Origin: Marisa cornuarietis
Lineage: Eukaryota; Mollusca; Gastropoda; Architaenioglossa; Ampullariidae
Direction of reading: 5' to 3'
Assembly: GCA_004794655.1 (NCBI GenBank)
Contig: SMMW01000214.1
Coordinates: forward strand, 502,001 to 566,000
Length of the DNA: 64,000 nt
Below are positions 47,036 to 58,441 of this stretch, in pieces. The translations under genes were made by a program, and so were the position numbers. Each line of letters begins with the position of its first letter. The stretch's first letter is position 1. The notes beneath the pieces were generated by a model. The model ran no database searches and was not told the DNA's origin. It worked only from the letters and a program-made list of their open reading frames with translations.

Positions 47036-48338
47036 TGTGGTTGTCGTGGGAATAAGATAGCCGAGAGGCTATGGCACCCTGTGTGGGCAAACTGGTTCGC
47101 AAAGCGCTGGACCTTCAGAGTGGACCCCGGGTTTCCTTTTTTCTAACGGGTGGGTGTGTGGGGAATTAGGATAATGAAGGCAGAAGAGAGATGGGTTTGT
47201 GACACCTCACTTTACCCTTATCACTGTTCTTTCTTCTTTGTTGTATTGGTGAATTCCTGTGGTGATTGGCGATGCTGCTGCGTGGGTATTTACTGTAGTC
47301 ACCATCTCGGCCCATGTATGCATCTTCATTTCTGTTGCCAGTCTTAACAACTGACGAGTAAACAATTCTCCCAGTAATACTGCTTCTCTCATAGAAAACA
47401 TTCCCCTTCACTGCTTTTTCGTGAAAGCCGCCATCCCTACACCAGCAAACACTGACGGGAACGATATGTGATGGAAGTCCATTTTAAACTAATCTTACTT
47501 AAAATGAATCTAGTTAAAAAGTTCTAGCATTCTAACACTTTCTTTCAAAAAGATGTTGCAGTGTCCGGCTAACGCCTATTTCGATTCTCTTTGGACATCC
47601 TTCTACATGCCAAGTGGTCAGCGCCGTAGACAACCAGTCTTCAGGTTCCAGAGTGCATTGCCGTCCCCATAGGTAGTGCATGCAGCGCCAGGCGCACGAG
47701 AAGATGCTGAGCACCCGGAAGGATCCGGAGGCGATGTCGGGTCTCACCCAGTCACTGTCGTGAGAACAGCAAACATGGCACCAGCAAGTGTGATACTCAG
47801 GTAGTCTTTCATCAAACATTTGTTTTAAACAAGGAGACAATGAGAAAAACTAATGCAGACTGGGACCGGACCCCCCTTTCACAGGCAATGGTGTCACACG
47901 ATAAGGGGAATAAACCTTCTGGCACGGTGTACAGGTACAAGTGTCTGAACACTCGCACACACACACACACACCTCCCCTCTCACATATTCACCTGCTTCA
48001 TGCTGGATAGCCAACGGCTGGGGCCACCAGGACACAACAGGAACAAACTTCACCTTCAGCACGGAGCCGGGGCTGTTGCCCCCCGACTGGCACGTCCACA
48101 CCCATAGCCTCCCTCCCTCCCTCTCACACTTTTGTCTTCCCTAAGATCCACTGAAAGACTGAATCTTTGCCCTTAACCAGCCTGTGTTGTCCTGTAAAGT
48201 CTAACCTGCCTGATTTTCTTCAGAAATAACGCACACAATTTCTTCACTCACAGGTGAGGAAAACACACGTGTCTACATGCCAAACGAACCATCGATGACA
48301 ATTATGTCAACACAGCGAAACGCATACAAAAATACTTC
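47036..48338. other. Spacer between satellite and transporter gene
   Basis: 47036-47130 follows the array with CAGCCCTGTGG and a possible tRNA-like stretch (TAGCCGAGAGG at about 47057, an A-box match). No good B box is present, so I do not call a second SINE. A 102-residue - strand frame at 47532-47840 is unfamiliar and Cys/Trp-rich. In another frame, 47812-47748 reads as a short signal-peptide-like segment before a GTGAGA donor. A CA tract lies at 47955-47972. Confidence 0.4.
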
Positions 48339-48344
48339 TTTATT
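48339..48344 (-). terminator. Polyadenylation signal of the SLC37-like gene
   Basis: AATAAA on the - strand, about 215 bp after the stop codon. Confidence 0.55.
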
Positions 48345-48558
48345 GTCTGCTTGTCCACAAAAGAGATAGAAATGTCTCTCTGTTGGGGCTTCCGTAAGTG
48401 ATAAAGTTAATTAAAAATTAATAAAATAGTCATACCTCACACAGTGACACTCACACTCGTCCCGATATTACTTTCACAAATCAGAATGAGAAATAATGAA
48501 ATATTGGCGACTCGAAACTTGTGAAACATTATGGCTCAAAAGTGATGAAATGTTTTGG

Positions 48559-50394
48559 TTACTCACAATTCGTATAACATGGGAACTCACAGCTGATGTC
48601 TACATCAGAGCTTAGTTTGCTGCTCGACTGAAGACTTTCTACTACTAGTCGCTTTCTGAGTAAGTCTCGGATGTCGTTGACGAGAATGGGCAACAGGAAG
48701 ACGATGGTCACGACGACGGCTGCCATTAAATAGTAGAAGACGGAGTGCCAGCCCCACGCCACTTGCAGGTAAGGGAGAATGACCTGGCCTAGTGCTGCCC
48801 CCAGGCTGCCCGTGCCGTCCACGATGCCCGTGACGGTGGACATGGCTCGACTGTTTCCCTGCAGCGCCTCTTGGCGGCCGAGGTCAGCGGTGATGGCCGC
48901 GCTGATGAGGTTGGCGGCGCCGCCAATGAGCATGCCGTTGACAAAGAGTAAAGCAGCATTGAGAGTCAGGGCGTCCACGGCGGAAACAGTGGTGTAGATG
49001 ACCAGGGTGGGGAGTGCCAGCACCAGCAGGGGCATCAACACCAGCACTCGCCGCTGAAACCGGTCAGACACGAAACCGGCCAGGGTGCCGCAGACGATGC
49101 CACCCACGTCATACCAGACCGACAGATCATTAGCGGTATTCGAGGACCAGGCGAAGGCGTTGTTGAGGTAAAACGGAAGCCAAAAGAAGAAGGAGTAATT
49201 AACGGTCTTCAGGAAGGCGAAGGCTAAGGAGTATGGGATGACGCCTGGAAGCATTAGTGCACTGATAAAACCCAGGGCTTTTTCCTCACCTTCTGCAGTC
49301 TTCTCGATTTCCACCTCTGTCACGGGATGGGTAGTCTGCTCAGAGTTCAGAGTGTACACCTGCGCTACAGCACAGCTCTTGGAGGTCGGGAAACTGTTTG
49401 TAGCGGAGACGGATAGATAGTCTGATGTGTAGACAGATACATGGTTTGATGCGGAGACTGCGAAATCGTTTGTTGCCGAGGCATAGATGCTCGGGGGCTG
49501 CTCCTCGACGGTGCCATTAGACAACTTCTGACCTTCACTAATCTTTGCCTCTTTTTGGTCACTAGCGAACTCCTCCAAAACTTTCATTGGAATGGCCTCC
49601 GTTTCCCGACGAATTTCAATGCCTTCCTGAGCCGTTACCTGTAGTTTTTCTTCTGTCAGCCCCATTGTCGTTTTCTCCAAGTTCGTTTGAGCTTCGCCCT
49701 GATCGACACCCGGCAGCCCCACATCATGAGGTGATGGCACGAGCCCGCAGAACACCACGCACCCACCTGCCAAGATGAGGAGCGCGTTCAAGAGAAAGAC
49801 GTACTCGTAGCCAGTGTCCACCACCGCAGACGCCAGCAGCGAGCCCAGGATGTTGCCCGCGGACTGGCAGGAGCTCCACAGCCCCAGCACGAGCCCCCTG
49901 CTGCTCTTGTCGAACCAGTTGCTCATCACGGCCACCACGCAAGGCCACCCCGAGGCCTGAAAAACACCATTGGCGATGGACAGGAGGATGTAGGCGGAGC
50001 GGTTGTAGACGTGAACCCACTCCAGCACGGGTCCGAAGACGAAGGTCGTGAGGCCGGTCAGACACATGCCGGTGCCCAGCACCACGCGCAGGTCGTGTCT
50101 GTCGGCCACAAAGCCGCTGATGTAAAGGCCGAAAGCGTAGGAGAACATGAAGGCGGCGTCCAGCCATCCCAGCAGCTCCTCCGCCTCCGCCTGTGATGCA
50201 CACAGCACGTGACCGGACCACGTGTCACGTGACGCTGCGCCGAGAGTGAAGTTGCTGGTGTAGGAGGCGGGGGTCCACTCGGCCACCACCGACGTCTTAA
50301 CGGTGCTGAGGCTCCGCCTGACGGCATGGAAGACGGCATAAGAGACATACGTGACGAAGAAGGTGAGTGTTTGGAAGAGGACCCGACTGGCCAT
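48559..50394 (-). CDS. SLC37-family sugar-phosphate transporter, single exon
   Basis: A 611-residue major facilitator with about 12 membrane segments: one near residues 5-25, five between 76 and 220, and six between 383 and 575. Diagnostic stretches are LDAAFMFSYAFGLYISGF, the loop GFVADRHDLR (94-103), ASGWPCVVAVMSNWF, GLWSSCQSAGNILG, YDVGGIVCGTLAGFVSDR and STVTGIVDGTGSLGAALG. These match SLC37A1/A2-type proteins, endoplasmic-reticulum sugar-phosphate/phosphate exchangers. The exact substrate is not shown. The loop between halves (about 221-372) is long, with a Ser/Thr-rich imperfect repeat at 303-336 (YASATND, SASNHVSV, YTSDYLSV, SATNSF). I chose the first ATG; the open frame extends 18 codons further, starting at TTG after an in-frame TGA. 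There is no intron in 1.8 kb, whereas vertebrate relatives have many, so a retrocopy is possible. Confidence 0.88.
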   Translation of the reverse strand: MASRVLFQTLTFFVTYVSYAVFHAVRRSLSTVKTSVVAEWTPASYTSNFTLGAASRDTWSGHVLCASQAEAEELLGWLDAAFMFSYAFGLYISGFVADRHDLRVVLGTGMCLTGLTTFVFGPVLEWVHVYNRSAYILLSIANGVFQASGWPCVVAVMSNWFDKSSRGLVLGLWSSCQSAGNILGSLLASAVVDTGYEYVFLLNALLILAGGCVVFCGLVPSPHDVGLPGVDQGEAQTNLEKTTMGLTEEKLQVTAQEGIEIRRETEAIPMKVLEEFASDQKEAKISEGQKLSNGTVEEQPPSIYASATNDFAVSASNHVSVYTSDYLSVSATNSFPTSKSCAVAQVYTLNSEQTTHPVTEVEIEKTAEGEEKALGFISALMLPGVIPYSLAFAFLKTVNYSFFFWLPFYLNNAFAWSSNTANDLSVWYDVGGIVCGTLAGFVSDRFQRRVLVLMPLLVLALPTLVIYTTVSAVDALTLNAALLFVNGMLIGGAANLISAAITADLGRQEALQGNSRAMSTVTGIVDGTGSLGAALGQVILPYLQVAWGWHSVFYYLMAAVVVTIVFLLPILVNDIRDLLRKRLVVESLQSSSKLSSDVDISCEFPCYTNCE

Positions 50395-50699
50395 GGACTG
50401 CACTAGTTGTATGGTCCCTCGACACACAGACTCTCGCGCAAAACTCAACCTGGTGGCTCACCGACACACACACAGAACCACACACTCTCTGTCCACGATG
50501 CACGGTTCACCTGAACTCCTATGATTTCGATTTCATGTCCAGGTCACGCGCCCTCCATGCCTACAAACACTGGAAGAACAAAACCTAGGTGTCTGCACGA
50601 AGCTGATGCAAGGGTCACGTCACTTCTACCCTTCAGTGCGTTTTATACCCGTCCCTTTAGGTATACCCTTATCTCACTTCTGCTACCTTATCAACTCTG

Positions 50700-51150
50700 T
50701 CCTGTGTGGTCCTCTATACTCCTCTAAATACTCAGTTCAGTCAAACAGCTCGCGGCACTGTTCTCTATACTTCTCTAAATACTCAGTTCAGTCAAGCAGC
50801 TAATTGCACTGTTCTCTATACTCCTCTAAATACTCAGCTCAGCAGTCAAACAGCTCCTTGCACTGTTCTCTATACTCCTCTAAATACTCAGTTCAGTCAA
50901 GCAGCTAATTGCACTGTTCTCTATACTTCTCTAAATACTCAGTTCAGTCAAGCAGCTAATTGCACTGTCCTCTATACTTCTCTAAATACTCAGTTCAGTC
51001 AAACAGCTCCTTGCACTGTTCTCTATACTCCTCTAAATACTCAGTTCAGTCAAGCAGCTAATTGCACTGTTCTCTATACTCCTCTAAATACTCAGCTCAG
51101 CAGTCAAACAGCTCCTTGCACTGTCCTCTATACTTCTCTAAAAATTCAAT
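50700..51150. repeat. 51-bp tandem repeat, about 9 copies
   Basis: Units run CACTGTTCTCTATACTTCTC, then TAAATACTCAGTTCAGTC and A(G/A)CAGCTAATTG or CAGCTCCTTG. Some copies are 54 bp through an AGCAGT insertion. The array sits just upstream of the SLC37-like gene, so it could fall in its promoter or 5' UTR region. Confidence 0.88.
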
Positions 51151-52121
51151 TCATTGGTCGGGACTCCATCTCTTCTACTTTTTCAGAATTGTAATTCTTC
51201 AGCAGACTGCACTTGGCTGAGCTAGACACAAACCGTTGACTGGCCCAAGAGCGTTGGCGCTACTACCACCCGCGCCTCGGGACTTCCACGAACTCTACCT
51301 GTGCATGATGAAAATGTGAAGATATTTCGGCGAACAGTATTTAATGGCAGAAACATTTGTTGGCTAAAAAAGATCTTGCCGTGGAACGAAAGAATTAAGA
51401 AAAAATATGAAGGTTATATTTCATGCCCTCTATACACCATTCTTGACCTGAACATCAAGCAGTCGCTACACACCTGTTTCACTAACTCACACACACATTT
51501 ATCGGACAAGAACACTGGAGGCCAAAAAGCACTCGAGAGGTCAAAAGATAAGATTCGTTCAACATTTCCGTCCTTATCAAACAAGTCCCACACTTGTTCT
51601 GTCCCACATTTTGTTCACACTATCGGTGTCCTGCTCACCGCCCTGTTATAAAGTCCACTGCTATTGGTTGTCTTGGTGTGGACTCTGTACAACACCGGGA
51701 GGAGTCAGATGATTAGGCGAAGCCAGATTCACAGAGAAGGGCGGATTTTATGTTTTGCACCAAGCCAATAACTCGGGACGTCGTGGCAAAGCAACAAATA
51801 CCACCTGCAGAAAATCCCAGGTAGAGATGCTGTCTGTATCAAGACATGACCACGTGATGAGGACGGACAAACCGAGGAAATACACACCTGGCCCAATGAC
51901 GAGGGTTAGACGCAAGCTCTGCGGTTGTTGGTTCAAGTTTTTTGGGGTAGCTCGAAGACAGGTTGGTTCATTTGAATGGAAAGGGTATTTATCTAGAAGT
52001 GAAGAACAGCTGGGAGGTGGAGGGGGGAGGGAGTTACAGACGACCTGAGGAATCTCATTGGATTTCAACAAGCCAGCCTTTCACCAATCGGGATGACATC
52101 TTTTTTTTTTTTTACCAAAAT
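51151..52121. other. Spacer left of the older LINE
   Basis: No gene is recognised. Open frames of about 100 residues at 51301-51651 and 51748-52071 are unfamiliar and overlap one another's opposite strands. A T12 run ends near 52110. Confidence 0.4.
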
Positions 52122-53807
52122 AATATAGGGGACAGGATACTTCTTTGACGAAATCCCACCTTCTGTTCATGAGTGTCTGAAAGGATATTTTGTACTCGGG
52201 CCCTAAACAAACTACAAGATTTTAATGAAAATTGGCAGTCGGCCGCGAAGGCCAAGAGAAAAAAGATGAAACAAAATAGCTTGCCTACATACACACTGTG
52301 TCATAAGCTCTAAGTCAAAGAAAACTCCTATGACATGCTCCTTTTTTAATAAAGGCATCTCATAAATGTTTCAAAACGGACCATTTCATCTGTGGTGCTA
52401 CAATTTGTTTAAAACCCACACTGAATGGTGGAAAGATTTTCTGACTCTAGTACCCAAACCAATGGAGACCTCACAGAGGTAACTGGTTAAAGCGACTGGA
52501 CGGTAGTTATCTGGGACATGAGGGGACTTTCCCTGGTTTTATTAGGGGGATTATACCGTCATGCCATGCTGAAGGGTCTTTTCCAGGTTTCAACTGAGGT
52601 ATTATTATAACCTGATGCCATGCTGAAGGAAAGTTTGCTGAGCTCCATATATAATTGAAAATCTTTAGTAATGTCTTCAACGATACTTCTGGGAGCTTGA
52701 TTATAATTTGATACAAAATATTGTCTTGTCCCGGAGCCGAGTGGGGGCACTTTAAGAGTGCTGGTTTAAGTTCAGACATGTAGAAATCCATGTTGTAAGT
52801 TTCTAAGTCGTCAGATTGAAAATTGAATCATGTTCCTTGCGAGCTTTCACTTGTTAAAAAGCTGGAGAATGTTGGGACAGAGATGTAGTCATTTCAAAGT
52901 GGAGCCCAGTTGATTTGCAATGTGTCGATGATCAGTAAGCAGATTTTGTTCAAATTTCAGGTGTCCAACAGCTCTATTGACATCTTGTCCTTTAACTTTT
53001 CGAAAGGTCGACCAGAGGCAGACCAGGGAGGAGTACAGTTTGTCAGCGAAGAGATAAAGTGTTGCCGAGAGAGCTTTCTTTGCTGTTGAAAGATGAGACG
53101 GATCTGAGCCCATAGCCGCTTGAAATTTAGGACATTTTCGGAGGTAGGAGATCGAAAAACTGATGTCTGCGTCTTTTTCCTATTTTTTAATGCCTTCTGG
53201 CATTCCACATTGAACCAGGGAACCCTAGGGGTAGGGGCCGCCTGCAGGAGTCAAGAAGAGGAATGGTCTTTTCCATGATCTCCAAGAGTGCCAGAGAGAA
53301 AGGTTCCATTCGATGACCTGTTGATGTTAAGGACTCGTTTGTCATTTGAAACCTCGTCCAGGGGTCAGATGAACGATTTTGTGGGACTCAATATTGACTC
53401 ACAGAATGTGTGGAAAGTACTTCAATCCACCCGCGCCAGACTCCATCGGTCCACCACCACCCCCCCCCCTCGTTCGGCTGTGCCGGTTGAGACCGAGGTG
53501 AGGAGGATGGGGTAGTGATCACTCCCACAAAGGTCATCCCACACGTGCTAGTTAAATTTAACTGTCAGTGGAGGATCACATATTGAAAGATCAATTGCTG
53601 TTGTAGATGTATTATGGGGTTGACAAAACGTTAGGCTACCATCATTTATGACGCATAAATCAATATCATTAAACAAAACTGCTAAACGATCACCACGTTG
53701 GTCACCATTATCTCCACCCCAGATGGGACAATGTACATTAAAATCTCCCACAAGGAGATCGGAGGAAGGAAGCTGCTGTTCCGACGAGAGATTTGAAGGA
53801 GCTAGGT

Positions 53808-53950
53808 AGGTTGGCTGGTTGTGATTTACGCCGTGCCAGCAACTAAGGCTATACCACGGTGAGAGAAACTAATCATACATTAAAATGTTTAGGAGCAAAA
53901 AAAAAAAAAAACCAACAACAACCCCAGATTATATTACAACATTGAAGAAG
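53808..53950 (-). mobile_element. Short SINE/LINE tail inserted in the older LINE
   Basis: About 140 bp absent from the younger LINE copy at this point. On the - strand it has a T14 run, then CACCGTGGTATAGCCTTAGT and TGCTGGCACGGCGTAAATC. The CCGTG and CACGG arms can pair as a hairpin stem. This is the same tail core as in the satellites, with CACGGCG at its end. Confidence 0.55.
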
Positions 53951-54540
53951 GGAAGTAGACACTGCATACTCTGATGGTTTTCCTGAGGGTTATTCTGGCT
54001 GCTACAGCTTGTAATGATGTGGTAAGGGGAATGGGGCTGAAAATGGTTCATGAATGAAATTAAATAACTACTCTGCCGGCAAGACAATCACTGGTCGAGG
54101 CCTTTTACAGGACCTGAAAATCCACACAGGAGAAAGTATATGTCAGGTAAAAAGGTCTCCTGCAGGCCAATCACTTTAGCATCTGACCCACTGGACACTT
54201 TCAGTCTTCAAAATTTGCACAAAACCCTCGACATTGTCATTGGACAATAATCGCCATGTATGTGATGAGGACGCAGATCGTCATGTAGAGGATGTAGTGA
54301 GAGCGCGACGTGCGGGTGAGGGAGGAGAACATGTTCCTCCACATCCATCACACCATCTGAAAGTGGTGCCAAGCGATTTGAGTTAGGAGAAGGGGTAGGT
54401 GACGGTTTTTTTTAACCCAGAGGGCTGTGAGGTTTGTGAATGTTGAGGGAGAGGTTTCTGGGGAGTGGCAGTTAATGTAGAAGTCAGCGTCGGATTTTTG
54501 CGTGCAGGTGCGCGTGTTGAGGGTCTTGTGGATGTGTACG

Positions 54541-54553
54541 CTGGGATTGGTGA
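54541..54553. repeat. Target-site duplication, left copy
   Basis: CTGGGATTGGTGA, 13 bp, identical to 60415-60427. It flanks the 3' end of the younger LINE. Confidence 0.88.
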
Positions 54554-54572
54554 GTTAGTTAGTTAATTGTTG

Positions 54573-54611
54573 TTTTATGCCAAGTCAGCAACTAAGGCTA
54601 TCTCATGGCAA
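54573..54611 (-). other. 3' terminal hairpin core of the younger LINE
   Basis: On the - strand TGCCATGAGATAGCCTTAG is followed by TTGCTGACTTGGCATAAAAC. TGCCA and TGGCA can pair around a loop containing GCCTTAGTTGCTG. In related LINEs the reverse transcriptase recognises such a 3' structure to start copying. The same loop sequence is found in the SINE tail and in both satellites. Confidence 0.6.
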
Positions 54612-54720
54612 AAACAATGTATATGACTATTCAAGGATTGATATAAAGAAATTTTACAAGTCTAGAGATTTCTCTTTTCTTAGTTTTATAAAATAACAGT
54701 TTTTTAACACATAAGTTCTA

Positions 54721-57700
54721 TCATATCAGGTGAAACATCTGAATGGACTTTACATATGCCAGGATTGATCTGGAAGAGTGTTTGGTAAAAAGGTCAGCGA
54801 GAGTCTGTGCTGTAAAATAGTTTTGACGAATTGTAGCGAGTTTTGAACAGGAGATGAGCAAATGTTCTATGGTTAGGGGGTCTTTACACCAAGGACAAAG
54901 TGGGGGGTTTTCTCCTGCAAGCAAAAATCTGTGAGTGATATATGAGTGACCAGCTTTTAGTCTATTTATAACCACGTTTTCTCGTCAGTTTAGAAATTCT
55001 TGTGTTATACAGTCTGATAATTTTGGAAAAATAGCATGAAGTTTGTTGTGCTTCATGGAGTCCCAATGAAGCTGCCAAAGTTGTGTGATATACAGTTTAA
55101 CAGAAGCGTACCAATCTGAGGCAAATGTTGTATGGACCACAAGTGGTTGCTGAAGGGCCTTTTTTGCTGCTTCGTCAGCTTTAGTGTTTCCTGGAATATT
55201 TGCATGGCCAGGAACCCAAATAAAGATAATGTCAAAATTGTTATTTTGCAGTAGTGATAAAAGTTCAAAGAGTTGAACCAGTAGTGGGTGATCTAAACAT
55301 TGAGAGTGAAGTGCAAGTAGGGATGACAAAGAGTCTGAAATAACTAAGAAGTTTTTCTCTTTAGATGTATGAATGTACTGCAGTGCAAGTAGAAGGGCTT
55401 TTAACTCTGCAGAAAAAATGGAGCTATGACCTTCCAAGCGAGCTGTCAGTGGTGGTGTGGAAATGTCCATCGGCACCGCTGCAGCTGCTACAGTTTCTTT
55501 TTCAGTATTTTTGGATCCATCAGTGTATATGTGACAAAAGTCAGGATAGTCTGTGACTATTTCTCTGAAAAGCTGCTGATAGACTATGTCAGGGGTTTCA
55601 CCTTTTTTGGTTAGAGAGGTCAAAACGAATTTCAGGTGTGGGAAGTAGCCATGGTGGTGTTCTGGTCAGTGCAATTGGTGCAGATTTTTGGGGGTCCATT
55701 CCCAATCTCTGAAGATGGGGGTGGGCTCGTATGGGTAGAGGTTTTTGTTCATGTTCACGTGCTCTATATTTCTCCAGAAACTGAATGGAGAAAACTGAGT
55801 GGAAAGCAGGGTTTTGGGGCAGAGCTCGAAGTTTTGAGACATAGGACAACATTAGTTTTAGTCGGTGTAATTCTAGAGGGGGTTCACCTGCCTCTGCATA
55901 TAGGCTGTGTATTGGAGTGGTTCTGAAGGCTCCGAGACAAATTCTCAGGCCGTGATGGTGCACAGTGTCTAGCCTTTTTAGGTATGATGTCCTGGCAGAT
56001 CCATAGACTATGCATCCATAATCCAATTTTGAACGCACTAGGGAACGATACAAATGGAGTAGAGTGATTTGGTCTGCACCCCAGTTTGTGTTACTTATCA
56101 CTCTCAATATATCTAGAGCCTTCAGACAAGATGCCTGAAGATGACGGATGTGGTTCTGAAAAGAAAGTTTACGATCAAAAATAACACCCAAGAAATGGAC
56201 CTCTTCCACTACCTTGAGTGCTGTTCCATTTACATGAATTGAGGGTTCAGGAAAAGGACCTCTTAGTTTTGTAAAGTGGATGCACACAGATTTTGAGGGA
56301 GAAAATTTGAAACCGTTTTCTAATACCCATTTTGAGATGTGGTTTACACATAACTGTAATTGTCTCTCCAGACCTGGTAGAAACTTTCCTCGTATACAAA
56401 GTGCAAAATCATCAACATATAGCGAGGCAGCCATATTTTTGGGAATAGACTTCAAGATGCCATCTATTTTAATACAGAACAAAATAGGTGACAGGATACT
56501 TCCTTGAGGGACTCCCACCTGCTGTTCATGGGTGTCTGAAAAGGTATTTTGTATCCGGACTCTAAACATACGACATGTTAAAAAGTTTTTGATGAAAATT
56601 GGTAGTCGGCCTCGAAAGCCTAGAGAAAATAGGTCCAACAAAATTCCTTGCCTCCACACTGTGTCATAGGCTCTTTCTAAGTCAAAGAATACTCCTATGA
56701 CATGTTCTTTCTTAATAAAGGCATCCCTTATAAACGTTTCAAATCTGACCATTTGATCTGTAGTACTACAGTTTTTTCGAAAACCACACTGAATGCTGGA
56801 AAGAAGATTTTGGGACTCTAACACCCAAATCAATCGTGAATTTACCATCCTTTCAAGTAGCTTACAGAAACAATTTGTTAAAGCAATTGGACGGTAACTG
56901 TTTGGATCTGAGGGATCTTTTCCTGGTTTTGGTATAGGAACTATTATAGCCTCGTGCCATGCGGAAGGAAGGTTTCCTGTATTCCATATATGGTTGAAAA
57001 TCTGCAATAATGTCCTCAAAGATGATTCTGGGAGTTTGGTTATGATTTGGTATGAGATACTGTCTGGTCCTGGGGCCGAGTGGGAGCACTTTGAAAGTGC
57101 TTGTTTAAGTTCAGACATAGAGAAATCGGTGTTGTAGGCTTCCAAGTTGTCCGATTGAAAGTTACATTTTGTTAATTCTTTGCAAGCCTTCACTTGCTGA
57201 AAAGCTGTGGAATATTGTAGTGACGAGGTTGTCATTTCAAAAGTGGAGCCCAGTTTGTTTGCAATTTCTCGATGATCAGTGAGTAAATTTTGTTCGGCTC
57301 TTAGGTGTCCAACCGCTCTATTGCTATTCTTTCCTTTTAGTTTTTTGATAGCTGACCATACCAGTCGGCATGGGGTACGATTTGTCAGTGAGGAAACAAA
57401 ATGTTGCCAAGAAAGCCTTCTTTGTTGTTTACAGATGTGACGGGCCTGAGCTCGAAGGCGTTTGAAATTTAGAACATTCTCGGGGGTGGGAGATCAAAAA
57501 ACTGTTCTCTGTGCCTTTTTCCTATTTTGTATTGCCTTTCGGCAATCCTCATTAAACCAGGGAACTTTGGGGAGCCTCCTGTGGTGGCTGTAACGAGGGA
57601 TACTTTTGTTCATGACCTCCAATAGTGCTAAGGAAAAACTTTCCATTGGGTGGTCTGTAGAGGTTGTAGAATCCACAGGTGAGATGAATCGTTCTAAGGG

Positions 57701-58434
57701 AGACAGCATTGATTCACAGAGTGTTTTAAAAAGGTTCCAATTTGCCCGTGCTAAATTCCAGTGGTCTTCCTGTTTTACTGTATTAGTTGAGTTAGAAGAA
57801 AGGATGATAGGGTAGTGGTCACTTCCACAAAGATCATCCCACACATGCAAGTTGAAGTCAACTGTCAGTGTGGGATCACATACTGAGAGATCTATTGCAG
57901 TTGTAGATGCATTATGGGGTCTATAAAAGGTTGGACTACCATCATTCATCACACATGTCAAAATCATTAAAAAAAACCTGATAAAAGTTCACCACGTGAA
58001 TCACTAACATCCCCACCCCACAGGGGATGATGTCCATTAAAATCCCCCAAGAGGAGTACAGGGGAAGGAAGCTGTTGAAGAAGATCCTCCAGGTGTTGAC
58101 GAGAAACGCTAATTGAAGGGGGGAGGTATACACTACAGACTGTGATGGTTTTCTTAAGGGATATTCTGGCTGCCACAGCTTGTAATGGGGTGGAAAGGGG
58201 GATGGGTCTGAAAAGAATATCTGAATGAATTAAAAGAGCTACTCCACCAGCATGAGAGTCATTTGCGGATGCCTTTCGGAGTATCTGAAAACCTTTGCAG
58301 GTAAAAGTATCTGTGTCCTGCAAAAAGGTCTCTTGGAGGGCAATCACTTTAGTATCTGTTTGATGTAAAACAACTTTTAGTTCTTCAAAATTTGCCCTAA
58401 TTCCTCGGCAGTTCCACTGTAATAGATTTGTCAT
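54721..58434 (-). pseudogene. LINE ORF2: endonuclease, reverse transcriptase, RNase H (broken)
   Basis: About 1237 codons. The APE-type endonuclease (58434-57500) shows WNCRG, QETFL, LGDFNGHHPLWG and SDHYP. The reverse transcriptase (about 57230-56100) shows FFDLERAYDTVW, GVPQGSILSP and LYVDD. RNase H (about 55560-55000) shows YTDGS, SAELKALL, ISDS and WVPGHANIPGNTKADE, so all four acidic residues are present. A C-terminal CPWC...H....C motif lies at about 54890-54840. Breaks: the T8 run near 57968-57975 shifts frame, with a further two-base loss in the adjacent TG run. A TGA stands at 57494-57496 where the older copy has CGA. An A6 run near 55606 shifts frame between RT and RNase H. A TGA at 54985-54987 stands in an otherwise continuous frame. 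The frame after each break continues the same protein family. Confidence 0.9.
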
Positions 58435-58441
58435 TTATAAT

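Larger units (their letters stand above)
52122..54553 (-). mobile_element. Older I/Nimb-like LINE, 3' portion (ORF1 end to mid-RT)
   Basis: Aligns on the - strand to the younger copy from its ORF1 C-terminal part (about 54370-54553), through endonuclease (MGDFNVHCPIWGGDNGDQRG at 53751, then INDGSLTFCQPHNTSTTAID), to the RT N-terminal part (LKCPHSAPGQDNI at about 52760) and RT motif HEQKVGFRQRSILSPILF at about 52170. It then stops abruptly at about 52122, so the catalytic YVDD box, RNase H and 3' end are lost. Many frameshifts are present. The RT part has an internal tandem duplication of about 54 bp (PSAWH..IIP..KPGK twice). It continues at 60428 across the younger insertion. Confidence 0.85.

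Noticed and set aside
47036..47130. Second tRNA-like SINE head after the large satellite
   Set aside because: An A-box match (TAGCCGAGAGG) is present, but there is no convincing B box and the orientation is opposite to the adjoining tail core.
48559..50448. Longer transporter form starting at 50448
   Set aside because: The codon there is TTG, not ATG, and an in-frame TGA lies just before it. The first ATG is at 50394.
55598..55623. Programmed frameshift between the RT and RNase H parts of the LINE
   Set aside because: The A6 run does not form a canonical -1 slippery heptamer in the RT frame, and the older copy lacks this region for comparison. A simple one-base indel is more likely.
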